Shown: positions 9,568-18,281 of the stretch, piece by piece
Position numbering within the stretch: position 1 is the first letter of the stretch
Layout of the letters: each line of letters begins with the position of its first letter
Assembly (NCBI RefSeq): GCF_016587435.1
Contig: NZ_BNJJ01000008.1
Location: 310,001 to 374,000 of the forward strand
Origin: Dictyobacter formicarum
GTDB taxonomy: Bacteria; Chloroflexota; Ktedonobacteria; Ktedonobacterales; Ktedonobacteraceae
Direction: 5' to 3'
DNA: 64,000 bases
The notes under the pieces: generated by a model
Seen by the model: only the letters and a program-made list of their open reading frames with translations
What the model was told of the DNA's origin: nothing
Databases searched by the model: none
Translations under genes and position numbers: made by a program

Positions 9568-10629
9568 TTAATGTTCGATGCGGCGCACGGAATCACGTTC
9601 GATGAGTTCGACCTCCAGGACGTTACAAATACTGGTGTCAAAAGGATCGTTTCCCTGTTCAAGTAGCCGCCTGACTGCTATAGCACCCATGGCTTCTTTT
9701 TTAACGTGAATGGTTGTTAATGCTGGCGTCAAATGTTCGACTAACACAATATCGTCAAAACCAACGACAGAGATATCTTCGGGCAAACGATATCCGGCCT
9801 GCCGTAGCGCCTTCATAGAGCCAATGGCAATTTCATCGTTCGCACAAAAAAGTGCTGTAAATGGCACTTTGCGCGCGAGCAAACGCTGGCAGGCTTGATA
9901 CCCACCATCGATGCCACAACTGCCACTATCGATTAAGTCGTAGTTTACAGGTAAGCCAGCATCCAATAAGGCTGTACGATATCCGGCGCTGCGCCGTCCG
10001 AAGGTGTAAATAGTATCAACTGGTCTTGGGCCAGGGAAGACAGGACCACCAATAAAGGCGATTTGTCGATGGCCATTAGCAATCAAATGGTTTACTGCTG
10101 TCCGCGCGCCTTCAAAATTGTCGCTCAACACTGAGTTGACGGAAAGACCGGGAATATAGTTATCGACCAGTATGATAGGTATGTCGAGGCTCTTCAATAT
10201 CGCTACCGTCTCGCGCTCGGCAGGGCCTACCAGCAAAATACCACCCAGCTTCATCTCTTGAACTGTTGAGTATAACTCCTGAGGTGTTTGAATCAGTTCT
10301 TCGATGGACCTGTATGTTACTTTGATATTGGAATGACGAGCCTCTTGTTCAACGCCGTTTAAGATATGTGTCCAGAAAGGATTACTGATGGTGGCGCTAC
10401 TATCGGCGAGATCTCCATAGAGGAATCCGATCTCTTTAATTGCGCGCATGCCCGTACGTGGTGGTTCCGGGCTGACAATGCGATCATAGCCCAGCTCCGC
10501 TGCTGCCTTCAATACCCGATCGCGTATCTCTTCTGAGACGTTGCTGTGGTTATTGAATACGCGCGAGACGGTGCCGACAGAGACATCCGCTTTACGAGCA
10601 ACATCTTTTACTGTGACCGAGCCAATCAC
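9568..10629 (-). CDS. LacI-family transcriptional regulator
   Basis: A 353-residue repressor with an N-terminal LacI helix-turn-helix (VTVKDVARKADVSVGTVSRVFNN, hinge helix near ILKAAAELGYDRI) and a periplasmic-binding-protein-like effector domain (IAFIGGP, ISVVGFDD). It probably senses the sugar imported by the adjacent ABC system. The GTG start at 10629 is preceded by GGAAGGAAT. Same strand as the transport genes, 209 bp upstream of the binding-protein start, so it may be cotranscribed or autoregulated. Confidence 0.95.
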   Translation of the reverse strand: MIGSVTVKDVARKADVSVGTVSRVFNNHSNVSEEIRDRVLKAAAELGYDRIVSPEPPRTGMRAIKEIGFLYGDLADSSATISNPFWTHILNGVEQEARHSNIKVTYRSIEELIQTPQELYSTVQEMKLGGILLVGPAERETVAILKSLDIPIILVDNYIPGLSVNSVLSDNFEGARTAVNHLIANGHRQIAFIGGPVFPGPRPVDTIYTFGRRSAGYRTALLDAGLPVNYDLIDSGSCGIDGGYQACQRLLARKVPFTALFCANDEIAIGSMKALRQAGYRLPEDISVVGFDDIVLVEHLTPALTTIHVKKEAMGAIAVRRLLEQGNDPFDTSICNVLEVELIERDSVRRIEH

Positions 10630-10679
10630 ACATTTATTCCTTCCTCATGTGCTAGTGACAGGTGGTCACTGCAATTCCA

Positions 10680-10725
10680 TTTCATTGGTAATTCAATGAA
10701 ATATACTTTGTTTCACTGATGAAAT
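10680..10725. promoter_or_regulatory. Two palindromes in front of the LacI gene (possible operators)
   Basis: TTTCATTG-N6-CAATGAAA (10680-10701) and TTTCACTGATGAAA (10711-10724 or 10725) share TTTCA/TGAAA arms and sit about 50-95 bp upstream of the LacI-family start. Paired similar palindromes are what an autorepressor would need. The rest of the 10726-11092 gap shows no convincing gene. Confidence 0.5.
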
Positions 10726-11092
10726 AATACAGTCATTTAACATGAAAGTCAATATGTTAGCGGCAATAATTAGAGTTTCTTAGCAAATATAGCAATATCT
10801 GTCGTCATGATTGATAGCAGTGGAATTATAAAGCGGCGGGCGACCGTAGAATTATATGAATTTTCTTTTATCTAACTATGTCTCGCTCTATTATGTCCTT
10901 TTTGAGATCTGTACTGAATATGACTGCTTGATAGTTGAGGCGCAAATAATGCGTATATGTGCTATCTGTTGTTCAGCTAATTTTGTATGGCAAAACATGA
11001 AGCAGTCCGGCCACATTATTCGTAGGCCGCCGCTATTCATTGATGAAAATTCATCGTGTTCATTTGAATGAACAATGCCTGCATACGTATAT

Positions 11093-11121
11093 TTGACAAA
11101 CCTTTCTGAAAAGCATATACT
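11093..11121 (+). promoter_or_regulatory. Consensus sigma-70 promoter of copA
   Basis: TTGACA at 11093-11098 and TATACT at 11116-11121 with a 17-bp spacer, nearly ideal. The CsoR-like operator begins six bases downstream. Confidence 0.8.
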
Positions 11122-11126
11122 CAACG

Positions 11127-11154
11127 TATACCCACCCCAGGGGGGTATGGGTAT
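11127..11154 (+). promoter_or_regulatory. CsoR-type copper operator
   Basis: TATACCCACCCCAGGGGGGT followed by ATGGGTAT: GC-rich inverted repeat flanked by TAT/ATA, closely resembling known CsoR operators (TACCC..GGGGGTA). It overlaps the transcription start region of copA, where a copper-sensing repressor would block transcription. No csoR gene was found in this window. Confidence 0.7.
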
Positions 11155-11179
11155 TTAGCTATAATGAAAGGGTAACTCT

Positions 11180-13573
11180 ATGGCTATTGAGGCGGAGAAC
11201 TCCTTGGATAAAGATATAGAGTCAGGCGCGAAGCCGTCTCTCACTGAGGGACAGGCGGCATTCGCTGTGGAGGGCATGACCTGCGCCTCTTGCGCGATGC
11301 GCATTGAGAAGGGCTTGAAGAAACTGTCCGGAGTGCAGGACGCCCAGGTGAATCTGGCCACTGAACGCGGCAGGGTTGTTTACGATCCCGTGCAGGTAAC
11401 GGTAGAGCAGATGGTGCAAAAAGTAGATGCACTGGGATATAAAGCCATCCCGCTGCCGGTGGTCAACACGCAGACAGTACAGCCCCCTGTCGAAACAGAG
11501 CCGCCAGCAACGCCCGCTATCCAGCAGGATGCGAGGCAGCAAGAAGAGGCACGCAGCCAGCGCCGTGCTGCCGAGCTGGTCAGGAAAAGAAACCTGCTCT
11601 TGCTTGGTGTTGGACTAACTATCCCGGTGGCTATTCTTAATATGTTCTTTATGAATCGCTTCGCCGGTGAAAACGTGCTCCTCTTTCTCCTGACCACACC
11701 TGTCTGGGCATTGGTTGGCTGGGAATTCCATCGTGGTGCGCTCAAGACCTTGCGTCATGGTAGTGCCAATATGGATACTTTGATTTCGCTGGGATCGACG
11801 GCTGCTTATCTCCTGAGTATTGTGGCTACGGTGTTGCCGCGCCTGGTGGGCGCTATGACCTTCTATGATACGGCCGCTCTGATCATTACTTTGATTTACC
11901 TGGGCAAATATCTGGAGGCGCGCGCCAAAGGGCAGACCAATGAGGCGATTAAAAAATTGATGGGCCTGCAGGCACGTACCGCGCATGTGTTGCGTAATGG
12001 GGAAGAGATAGAATTGCCCGTCGAGCAGGTGCAGGTTGGTGATGAGCTGATTGTACGGCCTGGTGAGAAGATTCCGGTGGATGGTCAGGTTATCTCGGGT
12101 CTTTCTGCGGTTGATGAGGCGATGATTACCGGTGAAAGTATACCGGTTGAAAAGACTGCTGGAGATAGCATAATTGGCGCGACGGTTAACCAGCGCGGAC
12201 TGCTGCGTGTACAGGCGACGCGCGTTGGTGCTGATACGATGCTGGCTAATATCATTCGCATGGTTGAGCAGGCCCAGGGTTCAAAGGCGCCTATTCAGCG
12301 CCTGGCCGATAAGATCTCAAGTATCTTTGTGCCCGTTGTACTGGTGATCGCAAGCGTAACCTTCATTGCCTGGGCCATCACCGGACACTTTACCGCGGCC
12401 ACTGCTGCCATGGCTGGCGGTATGGACGTGGCGGCTAGCAATCCCTGGATTACAGCCCTGGTGGCGGCAGTGGCGGTCCTGGTTGTGGCCTGTCCATGTG
12501 CGTTGGGGCTGGCGACTCCTACTGCAATTATGGTTGGTACGGGAAAAGGAGCTGAACAGGGGATTTTGATCAAGGGTGGTGAGAGCCTGGAACGCATTCA
12601 GGCTGTGGATGCTGTGCTGCTGGATAAAACCGGTACCATTACCCGTGGTAAACCTGAGTTGACCGATGTGGTTGCTCTGCCAGATGGGCAGGTAGATACA
12701 ATGCTCCGCCTGGCGGCCAGTGCAGAGCAGGGTTCTGAGCATCCGCTGGCAACTGCGCTGATTGAAGGTGCTCAGGCGCGCGGCATTGTTCTGGCCAATC
12801 GACCCGAGAACTTTGTGGCCCTGGCCGGACGTGGCTTACAGGCGACTGTAGAAGGACACTCCGTGCTGGTTGGTTCCCGTACCTTGCTGAAGGAACATGG
12901 TATCTCTTATGATTCTCTCGCAGGGCAAATGACTCTGGTGGAAGAGCAGGGGAAGACTGCTATGCTGATCGCTATTGATCAGCAGGCTGCTGGCGTAGTT
13001 GGCGTCGCTGATACCGTTAAGGATAGTTCGGCTGAAGCGGTGAAGAAGCTTCAGCAGCAAGGATTAAGCGTCTGGATGATTACCGGTGATAATACACTAA
13101 CCGCGCAGGCCATTGCCGACGAAGTCGGTATTGCTTCTGAACACGTCCTGGCCGAGGTATTGCCTGAAGATAAGGCTCACCAGGTCAAACGTTTACAGGA
13201 TAAAGGTCTGGTGGTGGCTTTTGCTGGAGATGGCATCAATGATGCTCCGGCCCTGGTCCAGGCCGATGCGGGTATTGCTATGGGTACTGGTACCGACATT
13301 GCTATGGAAGCTTCTGATATTACACTGGTCAAAGGAAATTTACAGAGTATTGTGACGGCCTTGAGCCTCTCACGCGCTACCATGCGGACCATCAAGCAAA
13401 ATCTCTTCTGGGCTTTTGCTTACAATGTGATTCTGATTCCGACCGCGATCCTTTCACCATTGATCCCGTTCTTGAGAGAGCAGGCGCCCATTTTCGCGGC
13501 CGCCGCGATGGCGCTCTCCTCGGTCACCGTCGTTAGCAACTCTTTGCGTCTGCGCCGCTTTGGCAAACGCTAA
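11180..13573 (+). CDS. copA: Copper-exporting P1B-type ATPase
   Basis: A 797-residue membrane pump that uses ATP to export Cu(I). In order: one heavy-metal-associated domain with GMTCASC (about residues 30-100), eight predicted membrane helices, the actuator motif TGES, the metal-translocating CPC ([13 protein letters not shown]), the phosphorylation motif DKTGTIT, the nucleotide-binding HP pair (SEHPLA) and the hinge [13 protein letters not shown] and the following N..MSS elements fit the Cu+ class rather than Zn/Cd. The gene is a single-gene unit with its own promoter and operator upstream and a hairpin terminator downstream. Confidence 0.97.
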   Translation: MAIEAENSLDKDIESGAKPSLTEGQAAFAVEGMTCASCAMRIEKGLKKLSGVQDAQVNLATERGRVVYDPVQVTVEQMVQKVDALGYKAIPLPVVNTQTVQPPVETEPPATPAIQQDARQQEEARSQRRAAELVRKRNLLLLGVGLTIPVAILNMFFMNRFAGENVLLFLLTTPVWALVGWEFHRGALKTLRHGSANMDTLISLGSTAAYLLSIVATVLPRLVGAMTFYDTAALIITLIYLGKYLEARAKGQTNEAIKKLMGLQARTAHVLRNGEEIELPVEQVQVGDELIVRPGEKIPVDGQVISGLSAVDEAMITGESIPVEKTAGDSIIGATVNQRGLLRVQATRVGADTMLANIIRMVEQAQGSKAPIQRLADKISSIFVPVVLVIASVTFIAWAITGHFTAATAAMAGGMDVAASNPWITALVAAVAVLVVACPCALGLATPTAIMVGTGKGAEQGILIKGGESLERIQAVDAVLLDKTGTITRGKPELTDVVALPDGQVDTMLRLAASAEQGSEHPLATALIEGAQARGIVLANRPENFVALAGRGLQATVEGHSVLVGSRTLLKEHGISYDSLAGQMTLVEEQGKTAMLIAIDQQAAGVVGVADTVKDSSAEAVKKLQQQGLSVWMITGDNTLTAQAIADEVGIASEHVLAEVLPEDKAHQVKRLQDKGLVVAFAGDGINDAPALVQADAGIAMGTGTDIAMEASDITLVKGNLQSIVTALSLSRATMRTIKQNLFWAFAYNVILIPTAILSPLIPFLREQAPIFAAAAMALSSVTVVSNSLRLRRFGKR

Positions 13574-13600
13574 GTAGCCTGGCTCTCTATAAAGAATTCC

Positions 13601-13648
13601 TGGTATTTTGCCATCCATGCGCCACAGCGCATGGATAGCAAAATACCA
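13601..13648. terminator. Hairpin terminator after copA
   Basis: TGGTATTTTGC-C-ATCCATGCGC (13601-13622) pairs with 13627-13648 apart from one internal mismatch, with a 4-nt loop. It isolates copA from the next gene. Confidence 0.7.
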
Positions 13649-13760
13649 AAAGACATATGACTTTTTTCTAAAAAGCTAGCATTTATGTTCTAAAGATGCT
13701 ATGCTCTCATCAGACGATGAAATATGCAATTTTGAATAGGAAAACGTTGAGGAGGTAGAT

Positions 13761-14063
13761 ATGCTATTTCACGAACCAGAAGATATTGAACCTTTTGCCA
13801 CTCAAAGACATTCACCTCTGCAAGAGTTAGATCAAGAAGCTGAATTGTTTAAGCAGCAGCGTCAGCAATTGGTGGATCAGCGCGCCCTCCTGGACCTTGA
13901 ATGCAAAGAATTAGAGCAGCGCTTATCCGAATTAGATATTTCCTACACCTTGATCGATGCCCTGTGGAAGCAATTGGATATTCGGGAAGCGATACTGGCT
14001 TCGGAATATGAAACCGTGTATAGAACTGGAAAGAGGCCGGGCCATTATCACCCGCGCCAGTAA
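13761..14063 (+). CDS. Small coiled-coil protein of unknown function
   Basis: A 100-residue soluble, acidic protein. Residues 20-75 are rich in Glu, Gln and Leu with heptad spacing (LDQEAELFKQQRQQLVDQRA, ELEQRLSELD), so a helical coiled coil is likely. It is preceded by a very strong ribosome site, GAGGAGGTAG, seven bases from the ATG, which supports real translation. No family was recognised and the neighbours give no functional hint. Confidence 0.6.
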   Translation: MLFHEPEDIEPFATQRHSPLQELDQEAELFKQQRQQLVDQRALLDLECKELEQRLSELDISYTLIDALWKQLDIREAILASEYETVYRTGKRPGHYHPRQ

Positions 14064-14373
14064 ATGCTCGTATCGGTTGCGCTCTCATTATCTCCTTGCC
14101 TGCCTTTGCATTGTAGATGTCGTGCTTATATTAATCTCCTGTTCATTCAAGTAACGCGTAACAAGCAATTATCTCAACTTGCCTTTTTTTAGCTCAAGCT
14201 GCTATCATACAAATATTCTGGCGCATATCCATTAGCTGATAGATCCCTTTCTTTGGATGAGTTTAGGCGCCAGGTACGCTCAAAACAAGAGCCTCGAGCG
14301 CGTATGCGCCCGTCCACCAGGAGCAGGGTGTTCCAGGCATCACACACTTTTTTACAAAAAGCAAGCGAGAAAG

Positions 14374-14393
14374 CTCCCGTTTTCAAACGGGGG
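14374..14393. repeat. Hairpin at likely left side of the TnpB unit
   Basis: CTCCCGTTT and AAACGGGGG form a stem with a 2-nt loop, followed by GATGAATC, a layout common at IS200/IS605-type ends. It overlaps the 3' end of the ribbon-helix-helix gene. The exact left end of the element could not be fixed. Confidence 0.4.
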
Positions 14394-14580
14394 ATGAATC
14401 GCCGTTCCTTGATTGGAGCTTGGGGTGGGGAGAATAGTTCGGATCGCGCCAGATCAGGTACGCATCGATCGCTCGTCGTGCCATTTCTGACGCGCTGGTG
14501 TTTTCTTCCAGTGCCAACTGCTCGAGCTTTTCTTTCTGGTAGGTCGGTAGATAGAGATTGGTTCGCACCATCTTCTCCAT
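14383..14580 (-). CDS. Ribbon-helix-helix (CopG/Arc-like) DNA-binding protein
   Basis: About 65 residues. The N-terminal strand MVRTNLYLP and helices QKEKLEQLALEENTSASEMARRAIDAYL fit the ribbon-helix-helix fold of CopG/Arc repressors and antitoxins. The ATG at 14580 is chosen because AAGGAGAG lies eight bases upstream; the upstream ATG would place the ribosome site inside the gene. No toxin gene is adjacent; instead it is divergent from tnpB with 81 bp between them, and a palindrome lies in that gap. It may repress tnpB and itself. The C-terminal tail runs into the left-side hairpin. Confidence 0.75.
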   Translation of the reverse strand: MEKMVRTNLYLPTYQKEKLEQLALEENTSASEMARRAIDAYLIWRDPNYSPHPKLQSRNGDSSPV

Positions 14581-14594
14581 TGCTTTTTCTCTCC

Positions 14595-14624
14595 TTGACA
14601 TGCATCATAATTGTGATGTATAAT
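14595..14624 (+). promoter_or_regulatory. tnpB promoter with palindromic operator in the spacer
   Basis: TTGACA (14595-14600) and TATAAT (14619-14624) are separated by 18 bp. The spacer holds an imperfect 22-bp palindrome (14600-14621; core CATCA-TAATTG-TGATG, 18 of 22 symmetrical). A protein bound there would block RNA polymerase; the divergent ribbon-helix-helix protein is the obvious candidate. Confidence 0.7.
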
Positions 14625-14661
14625 TATCGCACAACACCACAGCAAACGCAAGGAGGCACCT

Positions 14662-15798
14662 ATGTTGACCTACGAATACAAGTGCGCTGGCTCCAGGGCA
14701 CAATACGCTGCGATTGATGAGGCGATTCGGGTCTGCCAGTTTATTCGCAACAAGTGCCTGCGCTTGTGGATGGATGAACGTGGTATTGGACAGAATGACC
14801 TGCAGAAGTATTGCGCAGTCCTTGCCCACACCTACGCCTTTGCCGATCATCTCAATTCCACTGCTCGTCAAGTGGCGGCCGATCGAGCCTGGGCGGCGAT
14901 TTCCCGTTTCTACGCCAACTGCAAAGCTAAGAAACCCGGCAAGAAAGGTTACCCAAAATTCGCCAGGCACACCCGCAGTGTCGAGTATAAAAAGTCCGGC
15001 TGGAAGCTCGAGCCCGATGGGCGCCATATCACCTTCAAGGATGGCTGCGGCATCGGTCAATTACGCCTCATTGGAACGCGAAACATTGAAACCTTCCCCA
15101 TCACACGGATCACACGGGTCCGTGTGATCAAACGAGCAGACGGCTACTACGTGCAGTTTTGCGTGCAAGCGGATCGGGTAGTGGAACATCTCCCAACCGG
15201 AGCGATCGTGGGCATTGATGTAGGCCTGAACGCCTACACCACCGACTCTGACGGCAACACCGTCGGCAACCCCCGCTACCTGCGCAAAGCCGAGAAGCGC
15301 TTGAAACACCTGCAGCGTCGGCTTTCGCGCACAAACAAAGGCTCAAAGAACCGTCTCAAGGCCCGCAAGCGGCTGGCCAGGGCGCATCTGAAAGTGCAGA
15401 GGCAGCGTGAAGATTTTGCTCGCAAACAGGCAAACGCGCTCGTCACGTCTCACGACCTGATTGCTTATGAAGACTTGAAGATCGCCAACATGGTTCGCAA
15501 CAGGCATCTGGCCAAAGCAATCAGTGATGCCTCCTGGGGCCGCTTCCTGGCCTGGGTGAGCTATTATGGAACATTGCATGCTATCATGATCATCAAGGTA
15601 GCGCCGCGTTTCACCAGTCAGCACTGTTCGCAGTGCAAAACGCTGGTCAAGAAGTCGTTAAGCGTGCGCACCCATGTGTGTCCGACCTGTGGGCTGGTCA
15701 TGGACCGCGACGAAAATGCGGCGCGCAACATCCTGAAGAAAGCCATCGATGACGGTACTGCCGGGCAGGCAGGAACCAACGTACCGCTGAGTGCGTAA
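14662..15798 (+). CDS. tnpB: TnpB, RNA-guided endonuclease of IS200/IS605 group
   Basis: A 378-residue OrfB/TnpB nuclease, the family from which Cas12 enzymes arose. The split RuvC site is complete: Asp in VGIDVGLNAYT, Glu in LIAYEDLKIANM, and Asp in VMDRDENAARNIL. The zinc ribbon has CSQC..CPTC pairs, and the N-terminal helical region starts YEYKCAGSRAQ. AAGGAGG precedes the ATG. No tnpA gene is present, so this is a solo (IS1341-like) element that cannot transpose by itself. By analogy TnpB cleaves DNA matching a guide encoded just past its right end. Confidence 0.95.
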   Translation: MLTYEYKCAGSRAQYAAIDEAIRVCQFIRNKCLRLWMDERGIGQNDLQKYCAVLAHTYAFADHLNSTARQVAADRAWAAISRFYANCKAKKPGKKGYPKFARHTRSVEYKKSGWKLEPDGRHITFKDGCGIGQLRLIGTRNIETFPITRITRVRVIKRADGYYVQFCVQADRVVEHLPTGAIVGIDVGLNAYTTDSDGNTVGNPRYLRKAEKRLKHLQRRLSRTNKGSKNRLKARKRLARAHLKVQRQREDFARKQANALVTSHDLIAYEDLKIANMVRNRHLAKAISDASWGRFLAWVSYYGTLHAIMIIKVAPRFTSQHCSQCKTLVKKSLSVRTHVCPTCGLVMDRDENAARNILKKAIDDGTAGQAGTNVPLSA

Positions 15799-15900
15799 AA
15801 CGCTTCTGGACACCTGGCCTCTACTTCCTGGTTGCAAGACCATGGGGCAAGCTGGATGGATGAAAGAAGAATCTCCCTGGTTTAGCCGGGAGAGTGTCAA
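15799..15900 (+). ncRNA. Probable omega-RNA (reRNA) 3' scaffold and right end
   Basis: The 3' flank of tnpB ends in a GC-rich stem-loop CTCCCTGG-TTTAG-CCGGGAG (15873-15892) followed by AGTGTCAA, closely resembling IS200/IS605 right ends where the guide scaffold finishes. The guide would then be the sequence starting near 15899-15901. RNA boundaries are inferred from family architecture, not seen. Confidence 0.55.
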
Positions 15901-15914
15901 GAAGGGGTAAAAAT

Positions 15915-17207
15915 ATGATTGACTTTAGTCTCTCTCCCTCACTGCTCGAGTTGAAAAAGCGCACTGCCAGCTTTGTGCGCGAGCATGTGATTCCTGAGGA
16001 GCGTTATTTGAATGAGCATACAGGTTTGCCCGCGGAGAAATTGACCGCGCTTCGGCGTAAGGCCCGCGAGGCGCGCTTGTATGCTCCTCATGTGGATGAA
16101 GAGTGGGGAGGCATGGGCTTGAGTATGCGTGAGATGAGCATTGTATTTGAGGAGGCCGGCCATAGCTTATTAGGCCCGCTGGCTCTTAACTGCTCCGCTC
16201 CCGATGAAGGTAATATGCATCTTCTGGAAATGGTGGCGACGGAAGAGCAGAAGGAGCGATATCTGCGTCCCCTGGTGGCTGGCGATATCCATTCGTGCTT
16301 TGCGATGACTGAGCCTCCTCCTGGTGCCGGCACTGATCCAGCTTCGTTGCGCACTTTTGCTACCCGGCGTGGCTCTGAATGGGTGATCAATGGCAATAAA
16401 TGGTATATCACCGGTGCGGCTGGCGCGGCCTTTGCTATTTGTATGGCACGTACAGATGATGGCGCGGAGCAGGGTGGGCATCAGCCGCGCGCCAGTATGT
16501 TTTTGATTGATGCCGATAATCCAGGCTTTCAAATTGTGCGTGAGATCCCTTCTCTGGATGCTAATTTTGTCGGGGGACATTGTGAAATTGCGCTGCGCGA
16601 TTGCGTGGTGCCTGAAGAAGCTGTCCTGGGCGCGGTCGGTGAGGGCTTTAGGTATGCACAGATGCGCCTGGCGCCGGCTCGTCTGACCCATTGTATGCGC
16701 TGGTTGGGCGTGGCCCAGCGTTCTCTGGATATCGCTGCCCAGTATGCCAATACGCGCGAGAGCTTTGGGCAGACTCTTGGTAAGCATCAGATGGTAGCCG
16801 AAATGCTGGCGGATTCCGCAACAGAGATCCACGCGGCTCGTTTGATGATCTGGCATGCGGCCTGGGTGCTGGATACAGGCGGTAAGGCAAAATATGAGAC
16901 CTCTATGGCCAAGACGTATGTGTCTGAGGTGGTGAACCGCGTGGTAGATCGAGCTTTGCAGATATGCGGTTCGCATGGTGTTTCGATGGATTTACCGCTG
17001 GCCCTCTTTTATCGCAGTGTGCGTCCTTTCCGTATTTATGATGGCCCCTCGGAGATCCATCGTAGTGTCATCGCGCGCCAGGTTTTGAAAGAGGCGGCTC
17101 TTCTGGCCACAGGTGATGAGGCGGCTCGTGAGGGTCAGGCTTATCCACAGGAAACAGCCGCTTCCAGTGTTGAGCCGAAGCTAGATTATCAGGGAGGCGA
17201 ACAGTAG
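15915..17207 (+). CDS. Acyl-CoA dehydrogenase
   Basis: FAD enzyme of about 430 residues that oxidises acyl-CoA at the alpha-beta bond. Visible parts: substrate/FAD loop CFAMTEPPPGAGTDPASL, the middle beta domain (WVINGNKWYITGA), and the C-terminal helical domain with RESFGQTLGKHQMVAEMLAD, QICGSHGVSMDLPL and YDGPSEIHRSVIARQVL. The ATG at 15915 is used because AAGAAGGGG sits eight bases upstream; a GTG at 15894 would lie in the TnpB right end. The following phosphotransferase gene starts at the base after the stop codon, so the two are translationally coupled. The pairing resembles eukaryotic ACAD10/11. Confidence 0.95.
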   Translation: MIDFSLSPSLLELKKRTASFVREHVIPEERYLNEHTGLPAEKLTALRRKAREARLYAPHVDEEWGGMGLSMREMSIVFEEAGHSLLGPLALNCSAPDEGNMHLLEMVATEEQKERYLRPLVAGDIHSCFAMTEPPPGAGTDPASLRTFATRRGSEWVINGNKWYITGAAGAAFAICMARTDDGAEQGGHQPRASMFLIDADNPGFQIVREIPSLDANFVGGHCEIALRDCVVPEEAVLGAVGEGFRYAQMRLAPARLTHCMRWLGVAQRSLDIAAQYANTRESFGQTLGKHQMVAEMLADSATEIHAARLMIWHAAWVLDTGGKAKYETSMAKTYVSEVVNRVVDRALQICGSHGVSMDLPLALFYRSVRPFRIYDGPSEIHRSVIARQVLKEAALLATGDEAAREGQAYPQETAASSVEPKLDYQGGEQ

Positions 17208-18269
17208 ATGAGTAACGATCTGGAACGCCGCCTCGTTGATAGTGCCTCTTTACAAGCATATTTGACGCAGGCTCTGCCCCTGGCCGATGCAAGCGCACCT
17301 TTACAGATCGAGCGCATCCGAGGTGGCCACTCCAACGAAACCTTCTTTATTGCGTCCGGGACACAAGAGTTCGTCTTGCGTCGGCCTCCGTATGGCCCCT
17401 TGTTGCCTACGGCCCATGATGTGGGGCGCGAATATCGCATCTTAAATGCCCTGGCGGATACCACCGTCCCGGTCCCACGGCCTTTGCTCTATTGCGATGA
17501 TGTGCAGATTATTGGGGCCCCCTTTTATTTGATGGAGCGTATTCCGGGATTGGCGATTCGGGATAAATTGCCGCCGGCTTTTGTCAGCGATGTGCAGGCG
17601 CGGGCAGGCATTGGCGAGGCTTTGATTGATGCGCTGGCCGAGTTGCATTTAGTGGATTGGCGGTCCGTAGGTTTAGAGAGTTTTGGTAAGCCTCAGGGCT
17701 ATCTGGTCCGCCAGCTGCGCCGTTGGACTGGCCAGCTGGATGCCTCGCGTACCAGGGATATTCCTGATTTAGATGCGGTCACCCTCTGGTTGCAGCAACA
17801 TCTGCCCGAGAGCTCACACGCCACGATTGTGCATGGAGATTACCGTTTGGATAACGCGCTTCTGGCCTCTGAACCGCCTGCGCGCGTGCTGGCCATTGTG
17901 GATTGGGAGATGGCCACCCTGGGCGATCCACTGGCGGATGTCGGCTATCTGCTCTCGTTCTGGCGCGAGGCGTCCGATCCTTCTTTTTCGCTTGGAGATG
18001 CCTCCTGGGAGATCACAGGACAGCCCGGTTTCTCAACACGGGCCGCCCTGGTGCAGCGCTATATGGAACGTACTCAGCGCAAAGTTGAGCATATCGACTT
18101 CTACATCGCGCTGGCGATCTGGAAACTGGCCATCTTGCTGGAAGGCAGCTATAAACGCTATCTCTCTGGCACGACCGATGATCCCTTTTTCCCCATGCTG
18201 GAGCGTGGCGTGCCTGCCCTGGCAGCACGAGCCCTCTCCGTCTGTCATGGCGAAATGAATTTCTTGTAA
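17208..18269 (+). CDS. APH-family phosphotransferase, ACAD10/11-associated type
   Basis: A 353-residue kinase-like protein of the aminoglycoside/choline phosphotransferase fold. It has an N-lobe nucleotide loop (RIRGGHSNETFFIASG), the catalytic loop HGDYRLDNALL with its Asp, and the metal-binding DWEMATLGDPLADVGYLL. In ACAD10/11 a domain of this family phosphorylates 4-hydroxyacyl-CoA so that the dehydrogenase domain can remove the phosphate; here the two functions are adjacent separate genes. A role in hydroxy-fatty-acid breakdown is therefore likely (inference). Confidence 0.93.
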   Translation: MSNDLERRLVDSASLQAYLTQALPLADASAPLQIERIRGGHSNETFFIASGTQEFVLRRPPYGPLLPTAHDVGREYRILNALADTTVPVPRPLLYCDDVQIIGAPFYLMERIPGLAIRDKLPPAFVSDVQARAGIGEALIDALAELHLVDWRSVGLESFGKPQGYLVRQLRRWTGQLDASRTRDIPDLDAVTLWLQQHLPESSHATIVHGDYRLDNALLASEPPARVLAIVDWEMATLGDPLADVGYLLSFWREASDPSFSLGDASWEITGQPGFSTRAALVQRYMERTQRKVEHIDFYIALAIWKLAILLEGSYKRYLSGTTDDPFFPMLERGVPALAARALSVCHGEMNFL

Positions 18270-18281
18270 TGGTATGCGTGT

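Noticed and set aside
10856..11071. Plus-strand ORF of about 71 codons before copA
   Set aside because: No ribosome site, low-complexity AT-rich coding and no recognisable motif.
14253..14717. Plus-strand ORF opposite the ribbon-helix-helix gene
   Set aside because: It crosses the tnpB promoter and start; the minus-strand gene has a clear fold and ribosome site.
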